Shown: positions 42,668 to 52,188, counted from the stretch's first letter. The stretch: DNA of 64,000 nucleotides from CADCTM01 sp049671305 (GCA_049671305.1 JBATUR010000017.1:124001-188000), one strand, 5' to 3'. Program-made: numbers and translations. Notes: generated from the letters alone by a model not told the origin.

Positions 42668-43672
42668 TTAAGGTTCCGGTGCCCACTCAAACTGATCGTT
42701 AACAAAGATCAGCGAATCAGTTAAATGTTGACGCCAATAGCGCCAGGAATGTTCGCCAGGAAATTCTCGCACTACATTCTTAATTTTGAGCTGGTTAAGG
42801 ACAGTCTTAAATTGTCGGTTTTGAGTGAGAGCAAAGCTATCAGATTGTCCTGCATCTAGGTAAATTTTTAAGTTTTTCCTTTTTTGAGGGCTGAGAGTTC
42901 TTACTAAGTCAATTGGACTATTTCGGGAACCACTTTTATCGCGAAAGTAACCGCTATGACTAAATAAAATTGAAAAGTTTTCGGGGTAATGTAATCCAAT
43001 ATTAAGAGCTCCCCAACCACCAGAAGAAAGCCCTCCAATTGCCCAATAATTCGGCGCTGGTAGGGTGCGATATCGTGACTGCACAACTTTGACTAATTCC
43101 TTGCCAATATGTGTGGTGATTTTGCCATTAGGACCATCAATATATTCTGGATCTCTTAGCCCAGTTGTGCCACGCTGGTCATAGCCATCGGGTGTAATGA
43201 TAATGCTAGGAGGCAGTTTATTCTCTGCATACAGCTTTTGCAAGGTAGTTAGGGCTGATCCCTTCTCTTTTTCAAACCAGGATTTAGGTGTACCATGTCC
43301 ACCATGCAGCAAAAAGATTACAGGATATTGCTGATTTGGCATTTCGTTATAACCTGGAGGTAGCACAACTCCATAGGTGCGTTTGCCCCCCATAACTGGG
43401 CTGTTGAAGGTTTCTAGTTTATAGCTTAAGTTAATCTCAGGTACTGGGGCTGCAGTTTCTTGAGGTTGTGAATTAATTGGCTGAAAATCTCTGTCTAATT
43501 TTGGCTCATCTGAACTAATAAGCTGTTCTAAATTTGCCCCTTTTGTGTTATGAATTACTTCTAATTGTTGCTTATTCTGCCGTGGAACACTTTGACTTTC
43601 AGCCGGCTTGACTTGCAAACCTGTTACTGTTATTAGTGTTGCACCAATTATCCCAGCGTATTTGTACGTCAT
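42668..43672 (-). CDS. Exported alpha/beta-hydrolase, putative esterase family
   Basis: A 334-residue protein with an N-terminal signal peptide (IIGATLITVTGLQVKPAESQ) and a linker to about residue 85. The catalytic domain is of the esterase D/feruloyl-esterase type: PVIFLLHGGHGTPKSWF (about 117-133, oxyanion region), IIITPDG, the nucleophile elbow GGLSSGGWGAL (about 212-222), LDAGQSDSF (acid) and FPGEHSWRYWRQHL (catalytic His). The substrate is not predictable; a periplasmic or secreted role is inferred from the signal. Confidence 0.85.
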   Translation of the reverse strand: MTYKYAGIIGATLITVTGLQVKPAESQSVPRQNKQQLEVIHNTKGANLEQLISSDEPKLDRDFQPINSQPQETAAPVPEINLSYKLETFNSPVMGGKRTYGVVLPPGYNEMPNQQYPVIFLLHGGHGTPKSWFEKEKGSALTTLQKLYAENKLPPSIIITPDGYDQRGTTGLRDPEYIDGPNGKITTHIGKELVKVVQSRYRTLPAPNYWAIGGLSSGGWGALNIGLHYPENFSILFSHSGYFRDKSGSRNSPIDLVRTLSPQKRKNLKIYLDAGQSDSFALTQNRQFKTVLNQLKIKNVVREFPGEHSWRYWRQHLTDSLIFVNDQFEWAPEP

Positions 43673-43988
43673 TGTTGTTTTATCTTTACTTAAACCTGAG
43701 TTACCTGAAAAATTCTACTCTTGCAAGCTGTTGCTTATACTACCCAACTAAGTTAAAATTTTGAGCAAATGCTGCTGCGATTGTTGTAGATTGTAAGAAT
43801 TAATGCTTCAGTTCCCTGTTGTTTCTTTTCCAGAAACTTTGTGGCTCAGAAGTAGATAAAAACCAAATTTAAGCAAGTTAAGCTCAATGCTCAGAATTTG
43901 GTATCTATGCAGTCTAAAAAATTAGCGACTCAAGAGATGAGACGCCAATTTTCAGAATATTTAGTAGATTGTGAGGGGAAAATTGAAC
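43673..43988. other. Intergenic gap upstream of esterase gene
   Basis: A 316-base gap between two - strand genes. ACCAAATT (43862-43869) and AATTTGGT (43895-43902) form an 8-bp inverted repeat with a 25-base loop. A 31-codon + strand frame from 43907 overlaps the end of the next gene and is not convincing. Confidence 0.4.
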
Positions 43989-44789
43989 TTAGTCAATATT
44001 GATGGAAGTTGGTCGAGAAGTACTGCTGCCGACAGTTGAGGTTGTGGTTGAGGGGAGGCGATATTCGGCATAAAGGCGATCGCGCCAATCAAAAAATGTC
44101 TCATAAATGCTACTATCAGCCAAGCTGGGAATTCCTTTTCCTTTGAGGCTTTCTGGTAAATCTAGATAAGGACCAGAGGGAAATTTAAGCAACATACTAC
44201 AACCAGCAACGGCAAAATCAGCCAAACAAGGACGGTCTGTAATTAAGTAGGGACGATCCAGTAAAATCAAACTGAGTGCTTCTAAGTCCTGTTTTAAGGC
44301 ATCTTTGGCATCTTTGACTGCTTCTGAACTATAACCGACGCCTGCGCCCAACACTTCAAGCAATTCTGAAGGGACGGCGCCCACGGCTGATTTCAAAAAG
44401 TCGGGCGTTGTATTAGGTAAAATTGAGGTGCGTAGATTTTGATTTTGGCTTAGTGCTCCAAACAAGACTTTACGGCTTTTTAGTCCTATTGATTCATCTG
44501 CCCACTCTTCCATCATTAAGCATAACCCCCGCTCGTAGGGGTCGGTGGGGATAAGTGGCTTATCGGGATACTGGCGGTCTAAATACATAGCGATCGCTGT
44601 AGAATCACTAATTACTGTACTGCCATCTTTCAATACTGGTACGCGCCTTTGACCTGACAAGCGAAAAAGGTCTAATTGCCCGACTCCCGGTGTTACTTCT
44701 ATTTTACGATAAGCAAGTCCTTTATAATCCAGAAGCAGCCGCACTTTTTCTGAGTATTGCGACATTTCAAATTGATACAATTCCAACAT
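43989..44789 (-). CDS. Glutathione S-transferase family protein
   Basis: A 266-residue protein with an N-terminal thioredoxin-like GST domain: LYQFEMSQYSEKVRLLLDYK (about 4-23; Ser10 or Tyr12 in the position of the catalytic hydroxyl), the cis-Pro motif RRVPVLKDG (about 49-57) and the glutathione-contacting ISDSTAIAMYLDRQYP (about 60-75). The helical C-terminal domain spans about 90-235, and a Ser/Thr-rich tail follows. GSTs detoxify electrophiles or act in maleylacetoacetate-type isomerisation; substrate unknown. A TAAA-rich leader precedes the ATG. Confidence 0.88.
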   Translation of the reverse strand: MLELYQFEMSQYSEKVRLLLDYKGLAYRKIEVTPGVGQLDLFRLSGQRRVPVLKDGSTVISDSTAIAMYLDRQYPDKPLIPTDPYERGLCLMMEEWADESIGLKSRKVLFGALSQNQNLRTSILPNTTPDFLKSAVGAVPSELLEVLGAGVGYSSEAVKDAKDALKQDLEALSLILLDRPYLITDRPCLADFAVAGCSMLLKFPSGPYLDLPESLKGKGIPSLADSSIYETFFDWRDRLYAEYRLPSTTTSTVGSSTSRPTSINID

Positions 44790-44963
44790 TTTTAGATCTC
44801 CTCTTTATAGGAACATTGTCAATCTAACGCTTTTAGTTTAATAATTGCTACAATTTTTCCTATTTAGTTGATTTGCTTTGTTTAGTTTTGACAACAAAAT
44901 GTTGGATTTTTTGCTTTAAAAATAGTTAAAGTAATAATTTGTTGTAACCAATTCCCTTTTGCC

Positions 44964-45022
44964 AAATAGCTTATTTTCATGGGTAAATCCCCCAACTTAC
45001 GGATGGGGGATGAAAGCTATTT
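44964..45022. repeat. Two-part inverted repeat (hairpin), possible IS end or terminator
   Basis: An outer stem AAATAGCTT / AAGCTATTT (44964-44972 and 45014-45022), extended by TCAT/ATGA after a bulge, encloses TCCCCCA (44988-44994) and TGGGGGA (45004-45010). It lies between glsB and the GST gene and could end transcripts on the - strand. The CCCCCAACTTACGGATGGGGG style recalls, from memory, ends of IS200/IS605-like elements, but no transposase is near. Confidence 0.5.
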
Positions 45023-45057
45023 TTGTTGGTTATATTAGGCTTAAAACGCAGAAGATA

Positions 45058-45327
45058 TTATGCAGCGCTGCGAGTTACTAAGCCCCAGATGAAAATACAA
45101 ATCATTGCGCCTACGACGGCAAACAGGACACTAGGAATAGTTAATGCACCGAAGGATGCTCCCCCGCTCGTTCCTAAAAACATTTGTCCAAGCCAACCAC
45201 CTACTAATGCACCGACGATACCTAAACCCATTGTTGCGAAGATGCCGCCGCCTTGGTTACCTGGATAAATGGCTTTAGCAATAGCACCAGCAATCAGTCC
45301 TAACACGATCCAAGCAATAATACCCAT
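45058..45327 (-). CDS. GlsB/YeaQ/YmgE family stress-response membrane protein
   Basis: An 89-residue protein with three hydrophobic segments rich in Gly. Diagnostic stretches are WIVLGLIAGAIAKAIYPG (about 6-23), FATMGLGIVGALVGGWLG and SVLFAVVGAMICIFIWG. The family is linked to envelope or acid stress in other bacteria; its molecular role is unclear. The gene stands alone, followed by a large hairpin. Confidence 0.9.
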   Translation of the reverse strand: MGIIAWIVLGLIAGAIAKAIYPGNQGGGIFATMGLGIVGALVGGWLGQMFLGTSGGASFGALTIPSVLFAVVGAMICIFIWGLVTRSAA

Positions 45328-45840
45328 TTGTTTTTTCCTTTCCTGTTTATTTAAAGTTTTTCTCTCTTTCTGTGTTTAGAATATCAAGCTAAACACTGCG
45401 ACAACCTCTATCAGAGGGCATAATCGTAAGGTAGAGAATTGTTGCGGCTTCAAGATTTTTGATCTGACTAGAGAGGCAGTGACTTTCAGGGACTTTTGGG
45501 TTTTTGAGGCGGCTCATTGCTTGAAAATAAACAAGTTTTTTTAAGCACAGAAATCACGGAATTACGGCTTTAACTAAGAAAAAAGTAAATTTTATTAAGC
45601 AATCAAGCTGAGTGATTATTATTATGTATTCTGCATAACAAATCAGTTAATTAGTACCTCCAATGGTAGAGAGCTGTATATTAATCAACAGTTGCAGTAC
45701 TAATCTAGCTACTGCTCTCAAGTCCGTAACAAGAGTGTGTTCATAACTAATTTAGCGAATGCCAACTGAGCTTTTACTGTCTGTGCCTTTGGCGCTCTAA
45801 AATGACAAAATAACCCCTCTGTCCAATAAAGCAGGAAAAA
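45328..45840. other. Gene-free divergent region
   Basis: A 513-base gap between glsB (-) and the glycosyltransferase (+). No gene, repeat or stable hairpin was noticed; it should hold two promoters. Confidence 0.35.
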
Positions 45841-47034
45841 ATGGATTTGAGTTTGTGCATGATTGTCAAAAATGAGCAAGCATCACTTCCACAAACTTTA
45901 AATAGTGTCAAAGCAATTGTGGATGAGATGATTGTCTTAGATACAGGCTCTACAGACCGTACGGTTGAGGTAGCTAAAGAATATGGTGCCGGGGTGTATC
46001 ATTTCCCCTGGTGTAATGATTTTGCGGCGGCGCGAAATGAAGCGCTGAAATATGTACGGGGTAAGTGGGTGCTGGTGCTAGATGCTGATGAGGTGCTGAT
46101 GCCAGAAGTTGTGCCGCAAATTAAGCAGGCGATTAAAAATGATCAATATTTGGTAATTAATTTAGTTCGTTATGAAGTTGGCGCCATGCAATGTCCTTAT
46201 TCTTTGGTGTCGCGCTTATTTAGAAATCATCCTGAAGTCAATTTTTCTCGTCCGTATCATGCAATGGTTGATGATAGCGTTGAGTTGTTGTTAAAAAAAG
46301 AACCTCAATGGCAGGTGGTTTCACTTCCAACTGTGGCGATGCTGCACTATGGTTATCAGCAAGAGGCGATCGCTTCTTTGGATAAGTATAATCGCGCCCG
46401 GACGGCAATGGAAGGTTATCTCGCTACTCATCCTGATGATCCTTATGTCTGCAGCAAATTAGGGGCGCTTTACGTGCAAATGAATCAAGTTGATCAAGGT
46501 TTAGAATTGCTACAGCGTGGCTTGAGTGCTAATCCTGTTGAGCCTGGGTTGTTGTTTGAGCTAAATTACCATTTGGGTAATCTGTACACTCGTCTTGAGG
46601 ATATAGAGGCAGCAGCAAGGCATTATCAGGAGGCGATTTTGCAGCCGATTTTACCGCAGCTTAAACTTAGTGCTTATAATAATTTGGGCAATTTGTTGAG
46701 TAGTGTGGGCGATTTAACTACGGCAAAGAAGGCTTATGAGACGACGTTACAGCTTGATTCTGGTTTTGCTGTGGGACATAATAATTTAGGAATGACCTTG
46801 AAGGCATTGGGAGAATTGGCAAAAGCGATCGCCTCTTATCAACAAGCGATCGCTCTTAAACCGGATTATGCTGATGCTTACCAAAACTTAGGCGTAGTTT
46901 TGCTTAAAGTTGGTAAAGTCCCTGAAAGTTTGTCAGCTTTCCAAAAAGCGATCGCGCTTCACACAGCTCAAAATAATCAAATAGAAGCACAACGCCTTCG
47001 TCAAGGACTGCAAGAGATGGGCTTTCAAGTTTGA
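45841..47034 (+). CDS. Family 2 glycosyltransferase fused to TPR repeats
   Basis: A 397-residue cytosolic protein. Residues 1 to about 130 are a GT2 nucleotide-sugar transferase core: SLCMIVKNEQASLPQTLNSV, EMIVLDTGSTDRTVEVAKEYG and the DXD-type VLVLDADEVLMP (about 78-89). From about 195 to 390 runs a set of TPR units, including YNNLGNLLSSVGDLTTAKKA, HNNLGMTLKALGELAKAI and YQNLGVVLLKVGKVPESL. Such GT-TPR proteins are common in cyanobacteria and probably glycosylate proteins or polysaccharide precursors; the acceptor is unknown. Confidence 0.9.
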   Translation: MDLSLCMIVKNEQASLPQTLNSVKAIVDEMIVLDTGSTDRTVEVAKEYGAGVYHFPWCNDFAAARNEALKYVRGKWVLVLDADEVLMPEVVPQIKQAIKNDQYLVINLVRYEVGAMQCPYSLVSRLFRNHPEVNFSRPYHAMVDDSVELLLKKEPQWQVVSLPTVAMLHYGYQQEAIASLDKYNRARTAMEGYLATHPDDPYVCSKLGALYVQMNQVDQGLELLQRGLSANPVEPGLLFELNYHLGNLYTRLEDIEAAARHYQEAILQPILPQLKLSAYNNLGNLLSSVGDLTTAKKAYETTLQLDSGFAVGHNNLGMTLKALGELAKAIASYQQAIALKPDYADAYQNLGVVLLKVGKVPESLSAFQKAIALHTAQNNQIEAQRLRQGLQEMGFQV

Positions 47035-47053
47035 TTAAACGATGCTGATACAA

Positions 47054-47602
47054 CTACCATCTGTAGTTGTTGTTGTACCGACCATCATTTTGAAAGAAAC
47101 CACCGTTGTTGTTGTTGTTGTTGAATCTATTGTTGCCTTGAGTCATACGTTCGAGTCTATCTAAACCAGGGCGCAAATCATTCCAATATTGGCGAGACTG
47201 GGAACTGACAAAGCTGCTTCTCATGTAGCTGTCTAGCATTGGACGATAGCGGACTACGGCGGCGATATTATCCCGAATTGGTTGATTACCTCTAAAGCGA
47301 TCGCTTAACCGATCTACTTCTTTCTTAAAATCACCCATTTGTTGGTTGATTCTGTCCTCACGCCGAGTGCCATTAAGAGAACGGCTGCGATCCAAATCTC
47401 GGTCAATGCTATCTTTGAGTCGTCTTGTCTCAGTTCGCAGATTATTCAGATAATTCTGAAAACCATCACGAAAATTACCTCGATCAAAACGATCATTACG
47501 ATCAAAACGATCATTTTGAGACGGGCGAAACTGTGCTTGTGCGCTCGTCACATTGCCAGCAAAAGCAAACAGAAGCGTTGTTAAAACTACTTGTTTGATC
47601 AT
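47054..47602 (-). CDS. Exported Asp/Arg- and Asn-rich protein of unknown function
   Basis: A 182-residue protein with a signal peptide (VVLTTLLFAFAGNVTSAQAQ). It then has NDRFDRNDRFDRGNF, a tandem of NDRFDR units also visible as a DNA repeat at about 47484-47518, a helical middle (about 50-150: LNNLRTETRRLKDSIDRDLD and similar) and an Asn-rich tail (RFNNNNNNGGFFQNDGRYNN). No domain is recognised. The highly charged helical part could bind surfaces or nucleic acids; that is speculation. The tail is encoded by repeated GTT/AAC triplets. Confidence 0.7.
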   Translation of the reverse strand: MIKQVVLTTLLFAFAGNVTSAQAQFRPSQNDRFDRNDRFDRGNFRDGFQNYLNNLRTETRRLKDSIDRDLDRSRSLNGTRREDRINQQMGDFKKEVDRLSDRFRGNQPIRDNIAAVVRYRPMLDSYMRSSFVSSQSRQYWNDLRPGLDRLERMTQGNNRFNNNNNNGGFFQNDGRYNNNYRW

Positions 47603-47748
47603 GATTTTAATTTACTCTACAAATGGCGTTAGTAGGTCACTTGACTTAGCTTGTATTTAAGTTGTGACCCCTAACGTGTCATGAATTTATGTGACCTCAA
47701 CTTCTCAATAAATGTTCCGTCTGTGTCGAATAAAATTAGGGACTTATT

Positions 47749-47979
47749 TTAGTCTTCGTCAAAGTTACTGTCCGAGTCGTCATCGTCAACAGCGTTGTCT
47801 TCAACATCCATTAGTCCAGAGATTTCTTCTTCATCAGCAGAAGAAGATTCTTCTTGAACATCACGGGCGATTAAGCGATCATTGGCTTCTAACCAATCTA
47901 AAAGCGAAGTTTCTTGCTTGGCAGGAATGACTCCAGCTAGTTGCTCGCGAGGTTCTTCACGCAAAGAATTATTGTACAT
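47749..47979 (-). CDS. DUF3134 family acidic protein
   Basis: A 76-residue cytosolic protein. The N-terminal half (SLREEPREQLAGVIPAKQET, SLLDWLEANDRLIARD) fits DUF3134, a cyanobacterial family of unknown role. The C-terminal half is almost wholly acidic (Asp, Glu, Ser), probably disordered. Confidence 0.85.
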   Translation of the reverse strand: MYNNSLREEPREQLAGVIPAKQETSLLDWLEANDRLIARDVQEESSSADEEEISGLMDVEDNAVDDDDSDSNFDED

Positions 47980-48205
47980 AGTCAGATTTGCTGGTGATTT
48001 AACGACAATGAGAGATATGTATTTTAGAGTAACCTAAGCCCAAAGTGCGAATGATTTTTGGACATCCGACTTTAACTAGGCGGGAAAATAATCGACATTA
48101 CATTTCTACGCTAACATCTTGAGTCAATTTCACGAGATGAAGACGGGAGCCAAAAGAACAGGGTAAGGTCAAGGATAGTGGCAGATTACCAAAGCGTGTG
48201 GAATA

Positions 48206-48787
48206 ATGAGCAAAACTGATCTACTAGAAGCGATCGCAGCTAAAAATCGAGGCTTGTTGGCAACTGAAGTTGAGAAAACGGCAATTCTTGTCGCGGTTTC
48301 TCGATTAGAAGACCGCAACCCAAATCAGCGACCACTAGAGCGACTTGACCTTTTGGAAGGTAACTGGCGCTTAATTTATACTACCAGTAATAGTCTCTTA
48401 AATTTAGGTCGAATTCCTGTACTACAACTTGGTCAAATTTATCAATGTGTGCGTACTGAAACTACCAAAATTTATAATATTGCCGAAATTTCTGGTTTAC
48501 CTTATCTCGAAGGTATAGTTAGTGTGGAAGCGGGATTTGCACCTGTTAATGAGCGCCGAGTTGATGTTAAGTTTGAACGAGGTATTAGTGGCTTACAAAG
48601 ATTACTCGGCTATCAGTCTCCCAGTGATTTTATTGCTAAAATTGAAACAGGCAAAAAGTTTGTAGGGCTAGATTTTAAGATTAAGAGTGGAGAGCAGCAA
48701 GGCTGGCTAGATATTACTTATCTTGATCAAGATATGCGGATTGGTCGAGGTAATGAAGGGAGTGTGTTTGTCTTAACTAAGAACTAA
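48206..48787 (+). CDS. PAP/fibrillin family protein
   Basis: A 193-residue lipocalin-like protein of the plastid-lipid-associated (fibrillin) family, found in cyanobacteria and plastids, where members bind hydrophobic compounds at thylakoid or plastoglobule surfaces. Motifs are LLEAIAAKNRGLLATEVEK at the N-terminus, LEGNWRLIYTTSNSLLNLGRIP (split as LEGNWRLIYTTS and LLNLGRIPVLQLGQIYQ) and the end DITYLDQDMRIGRGNEGSVF. The RecB-like nuclease gene follows ten bases after the stop, so they are probably co-transcribed. Confidence 0.92.
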   Translation: MSKTDLLEAIAAKNRGLLATEVEKTAILVAVSRLEDRNPNQRPLERLDLLEGNWRLIYTTSNSLLNLGRIPVLQLGQIYQCVRTETTKIYNIAEISGLPYLEGIVSVEAGFAPVNERRVDVKFERGISGLQRLLGYQSPSDFIAKIETGKKFVGLDFKIKSGEQQGWLDITYLDQDMRIGRGNEGSVFVLTKN

Positions 48788-48797
48788 AATATAAGGT

Positions 48798-49586
48798 ATG
48801 GAATTACCGCTTACTGATTTATCTCAATCACAATTAAAGCTACTCGAAATTTGCCCTAGAAAGTTCCAACACGTTTATTTTGATCAGTTAGGAACACTAG
48901 TTTCGCCAAAGGAGCAAGAACGTCTGGCTTGGGGCAGTCGCTTTCACTTGCTGATGCAACAACGGGAACTAGGACTGCCAATTGAATCTCTTGTAAATGA
49001 AGATGTTGAGTTTCAACGTTGGGTGACGGCTTTAGTTAATGAAGCTACGGATGTTTTGATTCCTGAGCCTAATACTTTTCGAGAATCAGAACATTGTCGT
49101 ACTTTGAATTTTCAAGGTTATTTGCTAACAGTTATTTATGATTTATTAATTGAATCTGAAAATAATGCTCAAATTTTGGACTGGAAAACTTATCCTCAAC
49201 CAAAGGAACCAAGTCGGTTAGCAAATGATTGGCAAATGCGTTTGTATTTATATGTTTTAGCAGAGACGAGTGATTATTTGCCGGAACAAATTTCGATGAC
49301 TTATTGGTTTGTGAAATCAGAACCGCGTCCGAAAAGTTCGCGGTTTGGTTATGATCAAGTTCAACATGAAAGAACAAAATTAGATTTAAGTCGGTTGTTG
49401 ACTAAGTTGAGTGATTGGTTACGAGATTATCAAGAAGATGGCATTAATTTTCCTCAAGTAGGGGCGTCTTCTAGTGTGTGTCGTGAGTGTAATTTTGCGG
49501 TGCGTTGTCAGCGGACTTTGGAAGGTAAGGCGAGTGGTAGTGGGCAGTTGCTAAGTTTGGCTGATATTCAGGAAGTGGCGATTTGA
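48798..49586 (+). CDS. PD-(D/E)XK nuclease family protein, RecB/Cas4-like with possible Fe-S cluster
   Basis: A 262-residue protein of the PDDEXK_1 group. LSQSQLKLLEICPRKFQHVY (about 9-28) is the usual RecB-like N-terminus, WGSRFHLLMQQ holds the conserved His, and AQILDWKTYPQP (about 122-133) has the catalytic Asp and Lys. The C-terminus has CRECNFAVRC (about 231-240), which with Cys19 could bind a [4Fe-4S] cluster as in AddB and Cas4. No cas genes are near. Function in repair is inferred from the fold. A terminator-like hairpin follows. Confidence 0.85.
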   Translation: MELPLTDLSQSQLKLLEICPRKFQHVYFDQLGTLVSPKEQERLAWGSRFHLLMQQRELGLPIESLVNEDVEFQRWVTALVNEATDVLIPEPNTFRESEHCRTLNFQGYLLTVIYDLLIESENNAQILDWKTYPQPKEPSRLANDWQMRLYLYVLAETSDYLPEQISMTYWFVKSEPRPKSSRFGYDQVQHERTKLDLSRLLTKLSDWLRDYQEDGINFPQVGASSSVCRECNFAVRCQRTLEGKASGSGQLLSLADIQEVAI

Positions 49587-49658
49587 AGAGGAATTTTAGT
49601 TATTTTTGAAAACATAACTCAACTGATACTCCTGCTTTATTCAAGAGGCTTTTTTGTA

Positions 49659-49685
49659 AAAGGCGTTTGAGAAGCCCTCGCCTTT
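49659..49685. terminator. Hairpin between convergent nuclease and NACHT genes
   Basis: AAAGGCG (49659-49665) and CGCCTTT (49679-49685) pair around 13 bases with A/T flanks on both sides. It could terminate both convergent genes. Confidence 0.55.
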
Positions 49686-49831
49686 AATACAGTATTAATG
49701 TTTCTATCTAATGGTTAATTATTAATTTTATTCAGGTCTCCTTATCTTTTCACTAATACTAACTATTTGAGCGTTATGGGTGCGATCGCTCTCTAAAATA
49801 TCTCTATTCAAATTCACAGGTTGTTCATCTG

Positions 49832-52126
49832 CTACATCTGCTGGCGCTTATTAATCTCATCAAAAGGCAACAACAACCTCTCCAGAATTTTATTTTTCAC
49901 TGTCTTACTCACCTCACAACCACTATTCAGGCAATCAACCAGCAACTTATTAGCATCGTAATACTGCTGTAACAGTTCCTTCGGCTCATTGCTAAACTGC
50001 TGCCAATTATATCCAATATTGCGATGTTTTATCATCACGGCTCTTAACTGGTTAGTCCAGATTTGACCGTTTGCTCTCCACCATTCCGTAAATCTTTTAC
50101 TGTGTTTGGATGGATGAGGAAGTTGTTCTTTAAGTTTTTGAAGAGATTCTTCTAGTTCAGGATTAAAGCTACGGGATAAAGTATCGTAAAGGGGACGGGC
50201 GGAAGGTAAAAAAGATTGAGCCAAGCCACGGCTACTCTCCTCCCGCTCAACAGCATGAATGAGTTTAAGGGTAATATCAAGAGCAAGGTCAGGCTCCATA
50301 ACAGCAAAAAAACTATGATCTAGGTCACGGGCAAATTGAGGTGAAATAGGAAAATAGCCATTATCGCCAGCAGCAATAGGGTACTGAATGTCAAGAGCAA
50401 GCGAAAGGTAAAAAACTCGAACAGATGCTCGGTTATATGGAACGTTGGCTGAATCTGCTTTCTCTTTTACCCATCTCAGAAACTGCTGGAATTGATCGTC
50501 AGCTACAATTGCATCAATTTGTTCCTTCATTAGCCACAGTAATTCATCAGCACTTTTGACTATTCCAACAGCTAACAAAAAGACTTCTCGCCATTGCTTT
50601 TTTCCAACGTGTGCAGCTAAACAATCCCAATCAGACCGATCGCAAAACCATTCCGCTGCAAAATACTCTTGAAACGTCAGGTGAGAGAATGAGTAAATAC
50701 CCTTTGCCCTTTCTATTAGCAACCCATGCTGTGCTTCGATTGCCTCTAGCACGGCTTCTGCATCCTCCGTTGAAATATTTAAATATTCAGCAATATATTC
50801 CTCAATTTCGCTCTGTTCAAACAACACATATTGCTCTTGCTCAAATTTCCGAGCTGCTAAATTACTGAGAAGTTGTTTCTTTTCTTTTATTGATAACTTT
50901 CGGTATATTTCATTCCCTACTTGCCGCCTGACTCCTCTATTTTTATCCCACTCTTTCAAAAGCAGATTAATTCCTTGTTCATATAAATCAGAACGCTTAG
51001 TTGGCAAGTCTTTTAAGTCAATGAAAACCCAACACGTCAAACTTAGTAAAATGGGGGTGACAGCTAGTTCTGCCGTTGGCTTATTTTGGGGTAATCTCAG
51101 CTTGTCCAGAAACTTTTCAGTAAGTTCTGTTCCTTGTTCAGGCGTTTCAGCTAATGTAGTAAACCAATTTTTGGCAAAGAGTTCAACTTGCTCTGAGTTA
51201 AAATCAGCAACCTCAACAGGTTCAAACTTATCCGATATGTAGTCTATAGTTTGAGTTCGACAGGTGAGGATAAAGCGATTTTTGTAATGCTGCTGAGACT
51301 GGGAAAACTCATGAATATGGTCTTGAATATCTCGCCTAAACTGACCCGGTACTTCATCCAAACCATCCAGCAAAATCAAGACTTTACCCTGCTTCAAGAT
51401 TTGTATGGTTTGCTCCTCATCAGCCAAGTCAAATTCTTGATGAATGTGATTGAGTAGGTTGAACTTACTAGCATTGATATCTCTGAGTTCAATCAAAATT
51501 GGGATGTGGTCAGCCTGAAACTGATCCTTGCAGCAGGCAACTGCCAGATGTCGCAAGAATGTGCTTTTGCCTGACCCTGGTTTGCCCAACACCATTAGTC
51601 TGTCGTAACGGGTAGCTAATTCAAATCCAGGCGATCGCTTTCCACGCTGTCCTAAACCCAGACGATCTTGTTGTGGATCATAGTCTTTCAGCAGAGCGGG
51701 AATGGTCGCCTGATATTCATTGGAAAGCTTCTCCAGCAAGTAGACATCTACATAAAGCTTGTCTATATCAATCTGCTGACGATTTAACAACCGGATTTTG
51801 CTGTAGAAGTGTTGGATTTTGTCGCAACAACGCGATCGCACTTCCTGCTCCAATTTATCGGTATCAGAGTCAGACACCTGCTCTGACTTCCCTTTCCTAA
51901 CAACAGGTTCAAGATCTCCATCATCCCAGGTCAAACCGAGGAATAAACCTATATTGTCAGCAGTCGAACGTGCAATAGGCTCGCGGTTGAAAAATTTAGT
52001 GCGCTGCTGGCTGCTCAATTTGCCTTTGCCCGTAACTATCTCCAGCAGTTTTGATTCCACCCATCCCTTTTGGACGAGAGCTTTCCTTACCTTCTGAATG
52101 CACTGTTGGGATGCTCGAATACTCAT
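49832..52126 (-). CDS. NACHT-domain STAND NTPase with N-terminal HTH-like region
   Basis: A 764-residue protein of the NLR-related STAND class. Residues 1 to about 75 (CIQKVRKALVQKGWVESKLL, KFFNREPIARSTADNIGLFL) look like an XRE-type HTH, as in other cyanobacterial NACHT proteins. The NACHT core follows: Walker A GKPGSGKST (181-189), Walker B LILLDGLDE (250-258), FILTCRTQ (sensor 1) and PILLSLTCW. A helical region with FSHLTFQEYFAAEWF (about 500) closes the ATPase. The C-terminal 200 residues are helical with a final NSGCEVSKTVKNKIL block, as in NCH-type C-termini. Bacterial NACHT proteins include antiphage sensors; here no fused effector is seen. A phased repeat array lies 63 bases upstream. 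Confidence 0.9.
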   Translation of the reverse strand: MSIRASQQCIQKVRKALVQKGWVESKLLEIVTGKGKLSSQQRTKFFNREPIARSTADNIGLFLGLTWDDGDLEPVVRKGKSEQVSDSDTDKLEQEVRSRCCDKIQHFYSKIRLLNRQQIDIDKLYVDVYLLEKLSNEYQATIPALLKDYDPQQDRLGLGQRGKRSPGFELATRYDRLMVLGKPGSGKSTFLRHLAVACCKDQFQADHIPILIELRDINASKFNLLNHIHQEFDLADEEQTIQILKQGKVLILLDGLDEVPGQFRRDIQDHIHEFSQSQQHYKNRFILTCRTQTIDYISDKFEPVEVADFNSEQVELFAKNWFTTLAETPEQGTELTEKFLDKLRLPQNKPTAELAVTPILLSLTCWVFIDLKDLPTKRSDLYEQGINLLLKEWDKNRGVRRQVGNEIYRKLSIKEKKQLLSNLAARKFEQEQYVLFEQSEIEEYIAEYLNISTEDAEAVLEAIEAQHGLLIERAKGIYSFSHLTFQEYFAAEWFCDRSDWDCLAAHVGKKQWREVFLLAVGIVKSADELLWLMKEQIDAIVADDQFQQFLRWVKEKADSANVPYNRASVRVFYLSLALDIQYPIAAGDNGYFPISPQFARDLDHSFFAVMEPDLALDITLKLIHAVEREESSRGLAQSFLPSARPLYDTLSRSFNPELEESLQKLKEQLPHPSKHSKRFTEWWRANGQIWTNQLRAVMIKHRNIGYNWQQFSNEPKELLQQYYDANKLLVDCLNSGCEVSKTVKNKILERLLLPFDEINKRQQM

Positions 52127-52188
52127 GTCAGGTAATTCAGAATATTAAATTTTTCTTAAGAGCGTTTTTCTTGCCATTTTGCTCATAA

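Noticed and set aside
43907..44002. 31-codon + strand frame upstream of the esterase and overlapping the GST gene end
   Set aside because: Too short, overlaps a well-supported gene on the other strand and has no clear ribosome site.
48798..49586. Cas4 of a CRISPR system
   Set aside because: The nuclease fold and cysteines fit Cas4 or RecB-like proteins, but no cas genes or repeats are present anywhere in the window.
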